A model generated the notes under the pieces. It did not search any database. It saw only the letters and a program-made list of their open reading frames with translations, and was not told the DNA's origin. A program made the translations under genes and the position numbers. Below, in pieces: positions 31,189 to 42,200 of a stretch of DNA of 64,000 nt (positions within the stretch are counted from its first letter, which is position 1; each line of letters starts with the position of its first letter). The stretch lies in NCBI GenBank assembly GCA_922989275.2, contig OV277856.1, positions 80,991,038 through 81,055,037 on the forward strand. Direction: 5' to 3'. The DNA comes from Gari tellinella (lineage: Eukaryota; Mollusca; Bivalvia; Cardiida; Psammobiidae).

Positions 31189-33248
31189 TCTGGCTTTGTT
31201 TTGCCAAATTTTCCTGTCTTGTTCTTTTTAGACCAGTCATGATACCTCTCACATTCACGTTTAATATGACCTTTTTGTTTGCAAAAATAACATTGGATCT
31301 CTTCACTTGAGGTCTGTTGCCTCACAGGTTTTTGTGTCTGCAATCTTGCAGGAGCAGATAATTTTTGTATTTTCTGAGTTAATGTTTCAATACTTTTGGT
31401 CATGAGTTTCTCTAGATGTTCTAGCTTTGCTTCAACTTGAGGTTCAATGACATTTATGGCTAAATCATCCTTTGACTTTCCTTTCCGATTTGATTTAGGT
31501 TCTTCAACCACATCGGAGATGTATTGGTGATGCTTAACCGCATCCAAGGCTGTTTGCATGTCTTTTGGGGTTTTTAGACTGGCATACTTTGCAGCCTCTC
31601 TATCTGTACAGCCTTGGCTGAACTTAGCTATGGCTTCCCTTTCTGTGTGCCTTTCGGGAAGATGTCGGAATGCGGTTGTAGCCAGAGACAACACGCGGTC
31701 TGCCCAATCTTCAAGTGCCTCCTCGGGCTTTTGACGGGCCTGCTGAAACTTGGCTCTTGCCGTTTCAGTCAGCTCTTTTGCTCCAAATCTACTGTCCAAT
31801 TTCTTCATCATACGACGGTACGAGAGATTTTCTCCCGTCTGCGTCATAATGGCAAAGAAATTGAGAGCTTTACCCTCCAAACACCAGTGCAGGTAATCCC
31901 TACTTTCTTTGTCGGACCATCTCATTACAGACTTGTAACTTTCAAATTTCTGCTTCCAGGCCAACCAACAAGATTTTCCATCATATTTTAAATTCTTGGG
32001 GAGATCTCTGGGTATACCCCTATCATGACGCTTGTGGTGCCTGGAGCCACCCCTATGTCTGGCCCGACGATCATGGGATCTTGACCTTGACCTTGAAGAG
32101 TCCGAGACACTGTGTCTCGACCTTCTCCCATGTCGCCTATTCTGATGTTTGGACACCCTACGTCTATGCCGACGTTCCCGAGAACTTGAGCTAGAGCTCG
32201 AGCTTGAACTTGAGCTCCGATAAGCAGACCTATGAGATCGCCTTCGCGGACTCCATCTCGATCGTGACCTAGGCCTCGAACGCGACCTCGACTCAGAGCT
32301 TGATCGTGCAGACTTATGAGGCATGCGTCGGCGTCTATGTCCTGACCTTGATTTTGACCTTGAACGCGACCTAGACTCTGAACTAGAGTCTGAGGTTGTA
32401 TACCTAGATCTCTTATGCACTTTAGTCTTTGAAGACTTGTGAGCAGACCTTACAGACACCTTTTTACGTCTCGTCGACGAAAAACTATCACCCCTGTCAC
32501 TCCCCTGCCTGGAAGACAGATGTGAGTGACGAGCCGATGATGACCCATTGTGTCTGTGTTTAGAACCCCGTTTTTTACATCTGGAAGATGATGAGCTATC
32601 ATCACTATCATTCCCATGCCTGGAAGACATACGAGAATGATGAGCTGACGGCCTCTTGTTTTTATGTCTGTAAGACGATATGCTGTCATCACTTTCATCC
32701 CCATGCCTGGAAGACATGCGAGAACGATAAGCTGACGACTTCTTGGTTTTACGTCTGGAAGACGGTACATGGGGTTCACTTTCATATTGTGGTGGGGGGT
32801 CCTTATCCTCATACCTTACACCCTTCATTTTCTGTATAGCTATCCCTAACTTTTTCTTTTCTCTCTCATAATCACTAAGAGGCAAAGTCTCTTCTAAACG
32901 AAGAGACTTATCAGTCTGAATGTCTCCGACAGGCAACTTAAAAGATGGAACTGTTATGTTTCCACCATTTACGGCACCTCTCTGGATCCTTGCTGGCAAT
33001 GTCTCGCTTAATAATTGGCGATATTTAGCCTGCGTTTCTTTATATTCCTTTTCGATCCATTGCATATCCGAAGTAGGGGTAGATGCCCAAGTGTCAATTT
33101 GGGGTGACAGGGTTGCACCCTGTGGAGGACCAGTTTGAGCAGATATTCCCATTACAGGACGGACAGGTGACTTTGGAGAAACATCCACAGGTGGCCATGT
33201 AAAAGTCACATGCTTCAGTATCTCAGTTTCTCTAAGAAAGACTGGCAT
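31176..33248 (-). CDS. gag: Gag: SR-rich, capsid-like and CCHC zinc-knuckle protein
   Basis: 690 residues; an in-frame TAG two codons upstream of the first ATG fixes the start. Residues 1-160 are a matrix-like region ending with PPPQY (151-155), which contains a PPxY late-domain-type motif. Residues 165-410 are strongly Arg-Ser rich, with three to four repeats of about 30 residues (RMSSRHG...DD) and RSRSRS runs, like splicing-factor RS domains. A Retrotrans_gag-like capsid region spans about 415-580 (YDGKSCWLAWKQKFESY; later F/W-rich helices). A coiled stretch lies at 600-632. A CCHC knuckle (C653, C656, H661, C666) and a basic tail precede the frameshift site. Expected role: particle assembly and RNA packaging. 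RS domains of this length are uncommon in Gag. Confidence 0.92.
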   Translation of the reverse strand: MPVFLRETEILKHVTFTWPPVDVSPKSPVRPVMGISAQTGPPQGATLSPQIDTWASTPTSDMQWIEKEYKETQAKYRQLLSETLPARIQRGAVNGGNITVPSFKLPVGDIQTDKSLRLEETLPLSDYEREKKKLGIAIQKMKGVRYEDKDPPPQYESEPHVPSSRRKTKKSSAYRSRMSSRHGDESDDSISSYRHKNKRPSAHHSRMSSRHGNDSDDSSSSSRCKKRGSKHRHNGSSSARHSHLSSRQGSDRGDSFSSTRRKKVSVRSAHKSSKTKVHKRSRYTTSDSSSESRSRSRSKSRSGHRRRRMPHKSARSSSESRSRSRPRSRSRWSPRRRSHRSAYRSSSSSSSSSSSSRERRHRRRVSKHQNRRHGRRSRHSVSDSSRSRSRSHDRRARHRGGSRHHKRHDRGIPRDLPKNLKYDGKSCWLAWKQKFESYKSVMRWSDKESRDYLHWCLEGKALNFFAIMTQTGENLSYRRMMKKLDSRFGAKELTETARAKFQQARQKPEEALEDWADRVLSLATTAFRHLPERHTEREAIAKFSQGCTDREAAKYASLKTPKDMQTALDAVKHHQYISDVVEEPKSNRKGKSKDDLAINVIEPQVEAKLEHLEKLMTKSIETLTQKIQKLSAPARLQTQKPVRQQTSSEEIQCYFCKQKGHIKRECERYHDWSKKNKTGKFGKTKPDLNE

Positions 33249-33573
33249 AGGTAACTAACGGAATCTGCAAACTGTCCTAAGAGACTGACATAGGAAAATA
33301 TGAAAGACAATGCTATCAAATTCCCTAAGAAATTAATTAGCCAACGCTAATTAGGCGTACCTTGACCTTATGTTTACTTAAATGTTGAAGCAGAATAAAT
33401 AAAGCAGTGCTGCATTTAAATATCCTTTGCTGTCAACCTGTCATGACACTTTATATGTTTCTTACAAAGAAAGAACTCCCGCCGCTGACACGGAAAAAAT
33501 AAATTTTTCCGAGAATTTGTACACGCGAAAATACGTGACAAACTGGCAAGGTAGCTTTACTGTACTTTCCAAT
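33249..33573 (-). other. Retrotransposon 5' leader
   Basis: Untranslated leader between PBS and gag ATG with several short upstream ATGs and two donor-like sites (GTAAGA at 33475, GTACGC at 33360). A packaging signal would be expected here but cannot be recognised by eye. Confidence 0.6.
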
Positions 33574-33591
33574 TTTAAATCCTCGTCGCCA
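33574..33591 (-). promoter_or_regulatory. Primer binding site, tRNA-Ser(GCU) type
   Basis: Element strand begins TGGCGACGAGGAT two bases after the 5' LTR. The complement ATCCTCGTCGCCA equals the 3' end plus CCA of the conserved animal tRNA-Ser(GCU) (acceptor 3' strand CCTCGTCG). Match length 13 nt. Confidence 0.8.
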
Positions 33592-33593
33592 AT

Positions 33594-33829
33594 AAAGTGT
33601 TCACATATAAAGCATCAAGAGTAACTAAGTAAACTGACTCACCCACTCTGTATATAAGTTGTCACGGCTGTACTTGACTTCTGTCTGCTTTGGCTACTGG
33701 CAATGAACTCAGTTTGCAAATGGCGCGAGAGCCTATTTATGCCGTCCCTGACCCGCGCTTCTACATAAAGTAGTACCGATTCATACGCGAAGTAGTTCCG
33801 TAGAGGTCAGGGGTTAACCAATCACAACA
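33594..33829 (-). repeat. 5' LTR (236 bp)
   Basis: Drives transcription of the element. By-eye comparison with 22635-22870 shows no difference over 236 bp. TATA-like CATAAATAGG at 33732-33741 on the minus strand; likely transcription start about 25-30 nt downstream (lower coordinates). Confidence 0.92.
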
Positions 33830-33834
33830 GTTTT
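33830..33834. repeat. Target site duplication, right (GTTTT)
   Basis: Copy of the GTTTT at 22630-22634. Confidence 0.75.
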
Positions 33835-34224
33835 AAAGTGCGAAACAAACAAAAAAAGCTTGGAAAACATTCTTTTCCTCATAGATAAGATCGAGCTTAT
33901 TTTATTGGAAGTTTATCAGTATTGGTCAGAAGCATACATGTGATATTTTCTTGGACCCAAATAGGGAGATTGGATATTTTAATAGGGAGATTGGGGTGCC
34001 AAATAGGGAGCTTTTTTCGCGACACTTTTTTCGCGACAAAACTAGGCGCAGACGATGAAATTCCAATAATTTTATATATTTTCATAAGTTAATTACTAGA
34101 TCTAATTGCTTTTTTTTTTTTTTAAATAAGTGAATAAAGAAGTCTATAGACCACTAAGACAGAGACAATTTTCACCCAGAGATATAGTTCTTATAATACT
34201 GACATGGGCCTATTATTCTAGTAT

Positions 34225-34435
34225 TTTAGTATGGTTGTGTAAAGCTGGCTGAAAGTAAAGCAGAATACTCTTCAGGAGCATTCTGCTTCAGCAAAAGTTT
34301 AAGCCTGCTTTAAGCTAGATCTACAATCTGCTAGGATATAAGAACTATTTCCTATTATGGTTCTTATATTATTCATGACTAGTAAAGATAAAGTGGAACT
34401 ATATCTATTTTCTTGAGAGAATGAATGAATTAGTT
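34225..34435. mobile_element. MITE family A copy (diverged, nested)
   Basis: AAGCTGGCTGAAAGTAAAGC with an imperfect inverse, followed by the family's ATATTCATGACT-like and TTTTCTTGAG segments. Termini degraded. Confidence 0.5.
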
Positions 34436-34479
34436 CAAATGGTCTAGATTTCTATCTATGGAGTAGATCAAAAAAGAGT

Positions 34480-34655
34480 TAGCAACTTAACAATTTGTTA
34501 TTAATTTTGCAAACAGTATGGATCCAGATGAGACGCCGCATCATCTCATCTAGATACAAACTGTTTGACACTGATATTTTCTGAAAGAAAATGCACAAAA
34601 ATTAATTCAGAGTATTCACTATTGTTGCAGACGACAAAATCTGCAGACGACATTT
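34480..34655. mobile_element. Family B-type core (diverged, nested)
   Basis: TTTTGCAAACAGTATGGATC ... TAGATACAAACTGTTTGACA palindrome around ACGCCGCATCATCTC; termini absent. Confidence 0.45.
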
Positions 34656-35526
34656 ACTAGCGCCATAAAATGGGCGTGGTTCTAACAACAAAGTAACGCG
34701 TCTAAATTTTCTACCGCGAAAACTGATTGCAAATCAATTTTACGAGCGTAATTCGTCAAAAAATCTAACTTAATAAATATACATTTGCACAAATCGTATC
34801 TAACAAACAGAAGAATTTAGATCCAATGTTTAATTTTAATTGATTGTTAGAAAACGACGCTGGGAATACTTTTTAGACTAACAAAATATACGCAATTCTC
34901 ATAGCAAATATTAAGGCGCCCCGTCATTTTGTAACGGTAAAATTTTCGAAGTATTTTTCTGTTACGTGAATATTCAAAGTATTTTGTGGTGGGAATCAAT
35001 TCCTAAATGTTAATTCTGATTAGCTTCATCTAAAAGGGTGTGTCTGTCCAGAACTTACGGAGAATTGTCTGATTTTAATCCGGTCCGTATCGGGGACATA
35101 GCCTTCGCACCACTGCTTTTAGAAATTGTCGTTGTTAAAGTCTCCGATTCGGGGTGAACCTGTCAATCACTTTTTTGATAACCAATTAGATCTACCGGTA
35201 CTCGGCGCGTGTGGTCAAACTTTTACCCAACATTGTTATGACTCGGCCTGTCATAATAGTGCTACACTAACAAACTTATCGACGATTACGTAATGTGTTT
35301 ACACACATCAGTAGCGTTTGGCGATACGCGTGTGTAGGGATTAGCCAGAGAACTCTGAAGTCAATTTTAAGATTTTAGAGTCGGCGAACGAGATAAATGA
35401 TATAAAAGTTCAGATTGAAAAAAAAAATGAACCTGGTTAAATGAAATATCGGGAGATTTCGTCTCCCGACCGGGAGATCGTGAATAGAGGTCTATTTTCG
35501 GGAGATATCACATGTATGGTCAGAAG

Positions 35527-36866
35527 TTTATGCCAGTAAGAAGCCTTATAAATCCATCGCGTGACGTCACGGCCACACCCCTTAGTCAACAGATTTTTTT
35601 GTAATGAATTAAATCATTGGATATATTGAAAATATGACCATACATATAGGTTAAGGTAGCTGTATATGAACGATACTGCAAGCGGTTTTTTCTAATTTAT
35701 TGTCATGATTGGTGATTTTTCCCCCAATTTTATAGCTGAGGGGTGAAAATGGTACACATCCCATCAGAATATGCCAATTTACAAAAAATACGATTTTATA
35801 AGAACATTTAAAAAAAATTTCGAACAACGATATCAAAGCCATCTTTATTTGTAACTTGATTAAAATTTCCCAAAATACTCTTTATAAACATATCTAGGGA
35901 TCCGTGTCTCAGATTTTTGAAATACCGCTTCAAACCCTTGTTATGTAACATCAAAGTTTTTTTACGGTTTAAAGTCGACCACTATTACGTAATGCTTTAT
36001 AACGGACCACTTGAGCTATTTATAAAAATTCTGAGACACTGTTCCCTCGAGGAGATAATACCCTTTCATCTGCTTCAAACCGAATGAAAATCGAACCCCA
36101 ACAGCGAAAGTTAGGAGAGTTCAAAAATACCGCTCGCTTCAAATTATATAATGCCGGAAACTCCAATTAACTGACTGATGTGTCAATTAGGCTCGCGTGA
36201 CCGCCCGGTATTCAACAAAGACATTCTTTTTCAACAAATAACATGACCCAGCTGATCATCAACCATTTCGTTAAACTCCGCCCCAAATTAACAAAGCCAA
36301 TCATATAAAAATAACGATTTTGATGCGGTAAATGGTCGTAAATCACCTCTGACAGCTTCGGAATAAACCACCTATCTAGTCACGTAATCTACGCAATTGA
36401 GGCACCCAGCGGGGATTCTGACGCGTAATTTACCGGTAAAATGACCAGGAAAGCAAGAGAAAATTTGATAACTTGTAGAAAATACCTTCATCTATCAGGA
36501 TTTGTAAAAAAGTATAAAACGACTATTCTAACATTTATTTCATAAAAAGCTACCTTAAATGGTTTTATATGGAGGAAAAGTTATTTTTTCTTCTGGAATT
36601 CATTAAAAATGCACAATTTTCCTCAGAAAAGACATTTTTGCTTTATACACATTAGTCTTGAGTAGCAGCCGAAAGATAGACGGAGAAGCTACGATCTGAC
36701 ACATGCGCGTCGCGGCGCTATTCGGAATACTCGGAAATCACCGGTAATAGGACGTCCACGATAAATGGGTCAAAAGCGATATTTTACGATGAAATCTTCT
36801 TCTTCAGTATAGGCCTACTGGCCGCCTTCGTCGTGCCGAATACTCTGCCAGTTTTGTGCTACGACT
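35527..36866. other. No supportable gene; possible upstream region of the EF-hand/death gene
   Basis: Mostly unique-looking AT-rich sequence with a more CpG-containing stretch near 36,660-36,760 (ATGCGCGTCGCGGCGC). It could hold a promoter or first exon for the plus-strand gene at 39.2 kb, but I could not identify one. Confidence 0.3.
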
Positions 36867-37006
36867 CTACGACAACCTATATGGGTATTATAACATATTT
36901 GTATTGCTACGAAGGCAACTTTGCTTTGAAGACAAACATTTTTCACTATATACACTGACTTCGTAGCAATACAAATCTGTTATAATACCTATATAGGTTG
37001 TCGTAG
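36867..37006. repeat. 48-bp inverted repeat with 44-nt loop
   Basis: The arm 36867-36914 (CTACGACAACCTATATGGGT ...) is nearly the exact reverse complement of 36959-37006 (one or two differences visible). Could be a small foldback element or a cruciform. Confidence 0.7.
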
Positions 37007-37799
37007 CGATACAGTTTAACGATAATACGTAGTTAGCCCCCCGTGATCCCGGTATTATCAGAATTTCGATAAGCATTACGACTTGTTTGTCGGTGTAAGA
37101 TTTTAAAGTGATCCGTCAGTATCAGGTGCACCTCATAAGTACCTTTGTCTATATTACAATAATCTGTGAACAATTGTCAACAGGAAAAAGTTGAAGTTGA
37201 ACACAGAAATAGAAGAGGGAGGTCTTCTTCTTCTCATTTTAATGATTATAAAAATTATTTCATGCCCAAGTTCTGTGACCCAAAGATGTGGCTTCACATT
37301 ATGTACCTACCTGACTACTTCACATAATTAGCTTTTTCAATTTCAGGTAGGGAGATTCAAGCAGTGTGTCTTATAATAATTCTCAACAAAATATGGGACA
37401 ATATGCCAGTTTATTTTTTGCCCCAGAATCTCAGGCTGTTAGTAAACATACTCATCCAACCAAACCAAATTGGATAACAGCACATGCAATACATTCTGAA
37501 TGTAAGTATGAGTATTTCTACCAGGGCTCCAGATAAAAGTGAGTAACCTAAACCGGTTGTGATCAAAGCGTACGTACCATGGTCAAAGCGTACCATTTTC
37601 GACAAAGTGTACAACATAATTAGGATATATATATAACAGGGGATATTTTCAGTATGTGATAATTGATCGATTTTCTCACGTTATATACCTTTTATTTGTG
37701 TAATTAGTGTAATTAACATATATACGCCTGGATGTAGCATTCATCCAGAAAAGTTAGCAATGGTAAATAATAGTTTGGAAATAATTATTTTACCGTAAA

Positions 37800-37965
37800 C
37801 AAATGTTGTCTGCTTTTAATTTCAAATTTAGCTTTTATGTTTTTTACTTCAGAAATTTTGAAATGATATGCAGTTTGGATCCTGATAAGATTCCACCCTC
37901 TGTGGCTTCTGATCAGGATCCAAACTGTTTGAAAATAATTTTTGCACTTGTGGTAAGGCATTTTT
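37800..37965. mobile_element. MITE family B fragment
   Basis: ATGCAGTTTGGATCCTGATA ... TGATCAGGATCCAAACTGTT palindrome next to the family's TTGTCTGCTTTTAATTTCAA segment. Termini not clear. Confidence 0.5.
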
Positions 37966-38324
37966 AAAACATTTTGCATTTTGCATTGAGATTACATCAA
38001 ATACATAGTTTCAACCTCACAAGATCTGGATCTACACTACTTGTTATTCTGGATGAATTAAATGTTGACATAATTATCATTAACATGAAAATAATTATAT
38101 GAAACAACTATGAAATATATGTATTATGATGCCATCTCTAAGTTACCAATGGCAAAAAACTATAAAAAAAATTGTGAGTATTTATATGATCAGTTTCAAA
38201 TCTCTAGGAAATTGTTAGAACAATGTAGTAATATTGGGTTACTTAACAGCAGTGCAACATGTTCTAGGTAGTGTGGCTTGGCAGCATCATGGTAAGAGTG
38301 CAAGCTAAATAAGCAAGGAAATAG

Positions 38325-38723
38325 AGGATCTTACATGAGTGCTCATTAATTATCATTTTTAATAAACGAGTTGACTAAAACAATATGATGCGAGCCTTGG
38401 CGAGCGTTATATTTGTTTTAGTCAACGAGTTTATTAAGAATGATAAATAATGAGCACGAATGTTAGATCCTATTTATCACATAAACACTTTAAAAACCCT
38501 TTTAAGTGAACTGAATCCGTAGTTTTTTGTCTCTCCGCCATATGTATTTTCCGCCAAAACTTGACGTTGTTTACAGTAACGCCATGGCAAATGACGTCAT
38601 TTGGCGCCCAGCGCCATGCAGCGCTCGTAGACGAACAGGTAGGGCCGGAGCCCAAATATTGATATTTCACTATAGTTTATTGAATGGCTTTATAATACTC
38701 CCAGAGTCGGTTTTATGTGATAA
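38325..38723 (+). mobile_element. Element L copy 2 (palindrome plus TIR unit)
   Basis: Inverted near-identical copy of 10340-10729: palindrome (38325-38470) then the TTATCACATAAA ... TTTATGTGATAA unit (38473-38723). The high identity between copies 28 kb apart indicates recent movement. Confidence 0.65.
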
Positions 38724-38940
38724 TGTTATTTATATTGCGACGAGTTGCCCCGGGCAGCAAAGACTCCAAAGTCAATGCATGCTTACAGATTGTGTACATA
38801 AATTCTCAACTAAAGCTATAATTTCACCTAAAGTTCAATAGAAACAGAAGACTTTTAATTGTTTTGTTAAATACTTACATAGACGTTTTGTTTTAACATG
38901 TGCATCATGATCTACACCTGCTTGTGTAAATGAAACATAA

Positions 38941-39198
38941 TTAACTCATTACCACTTAACCACGCCTTTTTACACATCAAATTTATTCCTCCACTGAAGA
39001 AAATAGTTCCAATTTATACAGTCATGATTATGTACCTTAAGAAATAGTTTCTATATCTTAGCAGACTGTAGCTTAAAGCAGGCTGAAAGTAAAGCAGAAT
39101 GCACCTTAAGGTGCATTCTGCTTTACTTTCAACCTACTTTAAGTGGTCACTTATCTTCAATACTAGACTAAGAAACATGCTATTGGGTAATGGATTAA
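38941..39198. mobile_element. MITE family A copy
   Basis: TTAACTCATTACCACTTAAC ... TATTGGGTAATGGATTAA. Central palindrome around GCACCTTAAGGTGC. It ends 38 bp before exon 1 of the EF-hand/death gene. Confidence 0.75.
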
Positions 39199-39235
39199 AA
39201 CACCAAACTTTCATTGATCTATTCATGTTTTACAG

Positions 39236-42200
39236 TGAGTATAGCAGAGGTTGAGCGTTTGTGGGTGAGATTCCAACAGCTGGGCTGCAACAAGGATGGA
39301 GAACTTACTGAGGAAACCATCAGAAAAGCTGACTTTAGTAATGATGTGTTCATGAAAAATGTAAGCACTGAGAATTCAGTATACCTGCATGTTCAGTAAC
39401 CCTTTCCTCCATAGCCAGACATGCAGATCGTTTATATACTAGTGTGCTTAAGGCAGATTGCTGCCTTAAGCAAGATAAAGTAAAGATGATAGCTTCTAAA
39501 GGAGCTTTCTAGTTTACTTTCATCTTGCATGTAAAGAAGCTCTCGATCTTATTCATTTTTATCTTGCTTTCAGCTTTCACCTACAGGTAATAAACACCAG
39601 CAATTATTATTCAATTGTGGCACTTATATCCAGAGGAGTAGACACGTATTTCTTATTTGCTTAAGATTTTAAAATGACTATTATCTTCTATGAACTTTTG
39701 GAAAACAATTTAGATCCAGATCGGACAGCTTCTCATTAATACAGGCGGGTTTTGGCTGCTCAATACTGGATAAAAGTAATGCAGAAAGCTCCTAGCTTTC
39801 TGCATTATTTTCATTCTGCATTAAACATTTACTTGTCTCCAGTCTCTTTACATACATTTTCAATGAAGATATATGTTTGCTTATCACACATTTGACAACT
39901 TGTTTCTTCTTTTTTAGATTATGAGAAAGTATATGAGTGCTAGTTCAAGGAAAGTCACATTTGAAAATTTCCTAAGGGCATTAAAGTGGTGTGAACAGGC
40001 ATCAGTGGATGACAAAGTGAAAGGTAATTCTGATATCATCGTGTTGTTCAGGGTCCTTTTTTCTTGTGATATCCAAACCTGTTTTTCTTAGCTGCATCCA
40101 TCAGACAGATTGAATATAGTATAAATGTATGGAGGTATCAGAGTTGAGTAATCATCCAGTGTAGCTCAAAGATCTCTATAATATACAGACAGGTGACAGC
40201 TAAATCCATAAATTAAAATCCTATTGGATCTGTTTTACTGTCACTTTGCTTTAACCCTTTACCCGATAGAAGCGCCTTTTAGCGCATTTTAATTTATCCC
40301 TCCGCCAAAGAAAATAGTTCAAGATAATACAGGCATGAATATGTACAATTAGAAATATTACTTATATACTAGCAAATACTGACTTAAAGCAGGTTGAAAG
40401 TAAAGCAGAATGCGCCTTAGGGCGCATTCTGCTTTACTTTCAATCTGCTTTAAGTGGTCACTTGCCTTCAAATCTAGAAACAGGCTATGAGGTAAAGGGT
40501 TAAGCTGTCATCTGTCTTTTATAGAGTCAATTAGCCTTAGTTTTAGTGGTTGTAACAGAGATGTTTCACTGTACAGTAATCTTTCATTTTGCATTGATCA
40601 CCTGTCTGCATATTAAATCATGAACTCATGAACATCTATCATCTGAATTATTACTTTGGCTAATATAATAAGGAAAACATTCCTTACGAGAACTTTTCTG
40701 ACTCAAATCACAACCCCTATAAGAAATGATATAGACCCTGATTAGACAGCTCTTTCAGGAACTGTCTGATATGTGTCTATACTGCTGTATAAATTGTATC
40801 AATATAATGCTACCAGCAACAGAAGGGTCAAACCACTGTTTCATCCCAGGAAAAAGAGTAGAGTCTTATGTAAGACAGGTCATATGAGAAAACAGTGCAG
40901 ACCCTGATCTAAGACAGCTGATTCAAGAGCTGCTTGATCTGGAGCTACACTATTTTTGAAAAACATCAATATACATGTATGCTATTATCAGGATAAGGGT
41001 TCAATTTTGTATTAACCCATTCCCCCAAAAGTATGCCTTTTTACGCCTTTAATTTATTCCTCTAAATTACTAATGAACAAAATAGTTCCAATTTTTACTA
41101 TCACAAATAAAAATCATAATAAATATTTTCTATATTCTAGCAGATAATAGCTTAAAGCAGGCTGAAAGTAAAGCAGAATGCGCCTTAAGGCGCATTTTGC
41201 TTTACTTTTAACCTGCTTTAAGTGGTCACATATCTTCGAAACTAGAAACAAGCTATGGGGTAATGGGTTAATTCAACTAAATTTTAAAGTGTTTTTGATA
41301 TGAGGAATGTATTGAATTTTGCTGATGCTTCTTTTCTTTGCAGCCATATACCAGATGCTGAATAATGGAAACCCTGTAAATGCAGATCTGTGCACTAAAA
41401 TTCTGGAGAGAGTTTATCCTGATGACAAAGGGGTAAGTATCTGTTCACTGCAATGCAAACACTAATAGCTTTGTACAGTCAGTTACTGGACGTTTCACTA
41501 ACAACTTTTTGCTACCTTTGCCACATACAAACCTTGGCACAAGACCTTCCTGTTCACATTTGAACCCTTTGACCTTGACCTGAAAGTCCGTGTTAAGTTT
41601 CGAAATGTGCATTTAAGTTTTGAAAAGTGCTCACTTCTACTATACCCTTTGACATAAGCTTTAATTATTTGCAACACACTTGCTTTTAGACAAGACCTTT
41701 CCATCCATGTGAATACGTTGACCCCTGTGACCTTGACGTCAGACTCTGCTGTTAAGTTGTTAACTGTGACACTGGCAAGGTTTGCTGTCTTCTGACAACT
41801 CTTGCCTCTTTTGTATTTTTCCCTCTAAGCTTGTCATCGTACACCTTTTCATGTATTAACCCATTACCCCATAAATACGCCTTTTTATGCCTTTTATATA
41901 TTCATTCACTGTAGAAAATAGTTCCATATAATTCTGTGATGAATATGTCCCATACAAATATTTTCTTTTACCTAGTAGATTGTAGCTTTAAACAGGCTGA
42001 AAGTAAAGCAGAATGGGCTTTAAGTAATCATATGTTTTCAAAACTTGAAACAGGCTATGGGGTAATGGGTTAAACACAAAAAAAACAAGCTAGTCTTAAG
42101 GGTTTAAGCAATTTAAATCTTCAGACCAAAAACAGTTTCATTGGTGTTAAGATACACTGAATTGTCACAAAAATGAACAGGTTTTGTGTATTTCATATTT

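Larger units (their letters stand above)
22635..33829 (-). mobile_element. Intact Ty3/gypsy-class LTR retrotransposon with TatD ORF3
   Basis: An 11,195-bp element reading right to left: LTR, PBS, leader, gag, pol (-1 frame), ORF3, repeat-rich 3' UTR, polypurine tract, LTR. All three long ORFs are open, the LTRs read identical and a 5-bp target duplication is present, so the insertion is very young and possibly autonomous. It is about twice the usual size of a Ty3/gypsy element because of the SR-rich Gag, a long Pol linker and the 977-codon third ORF. The PR-RT-RNase H-IN order defines the Ty3/gypsy class. The TatD domain in ORF3 and PHD finger on IN are unusual cargo. Whether it belongs to a named clade would need an RT phylogeny. 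Confidence 0.95.
33933..35518. mobile_element. 1.6-kb TIR transposon with 8-bp target duplication
   Basis: Perfect 14-bp inverted ends CATACATGTGATAT / ATATCACATGTATG are directly flanked by GTCAGAAG on both sides (33925-33932 and 35519-35526). Subterminal GGGAGAT/CTCCCG repeats occur at both ends. No ORF above 62 codons, so non-autonomous. An 8-bp duplication fits hAT or P superfamilies; the CA start without CAGGG leans to P (inference). MITE A and B sequences are nested inside. Confidence 0.7.

Noticed and set aside
32000..32800. Host SR splicing factor gene
   Set aside because: The RS-rich stretch is in frame with a capsid-like region and CCHC knuckle and lies between the LTRs, so it is part of Gag.
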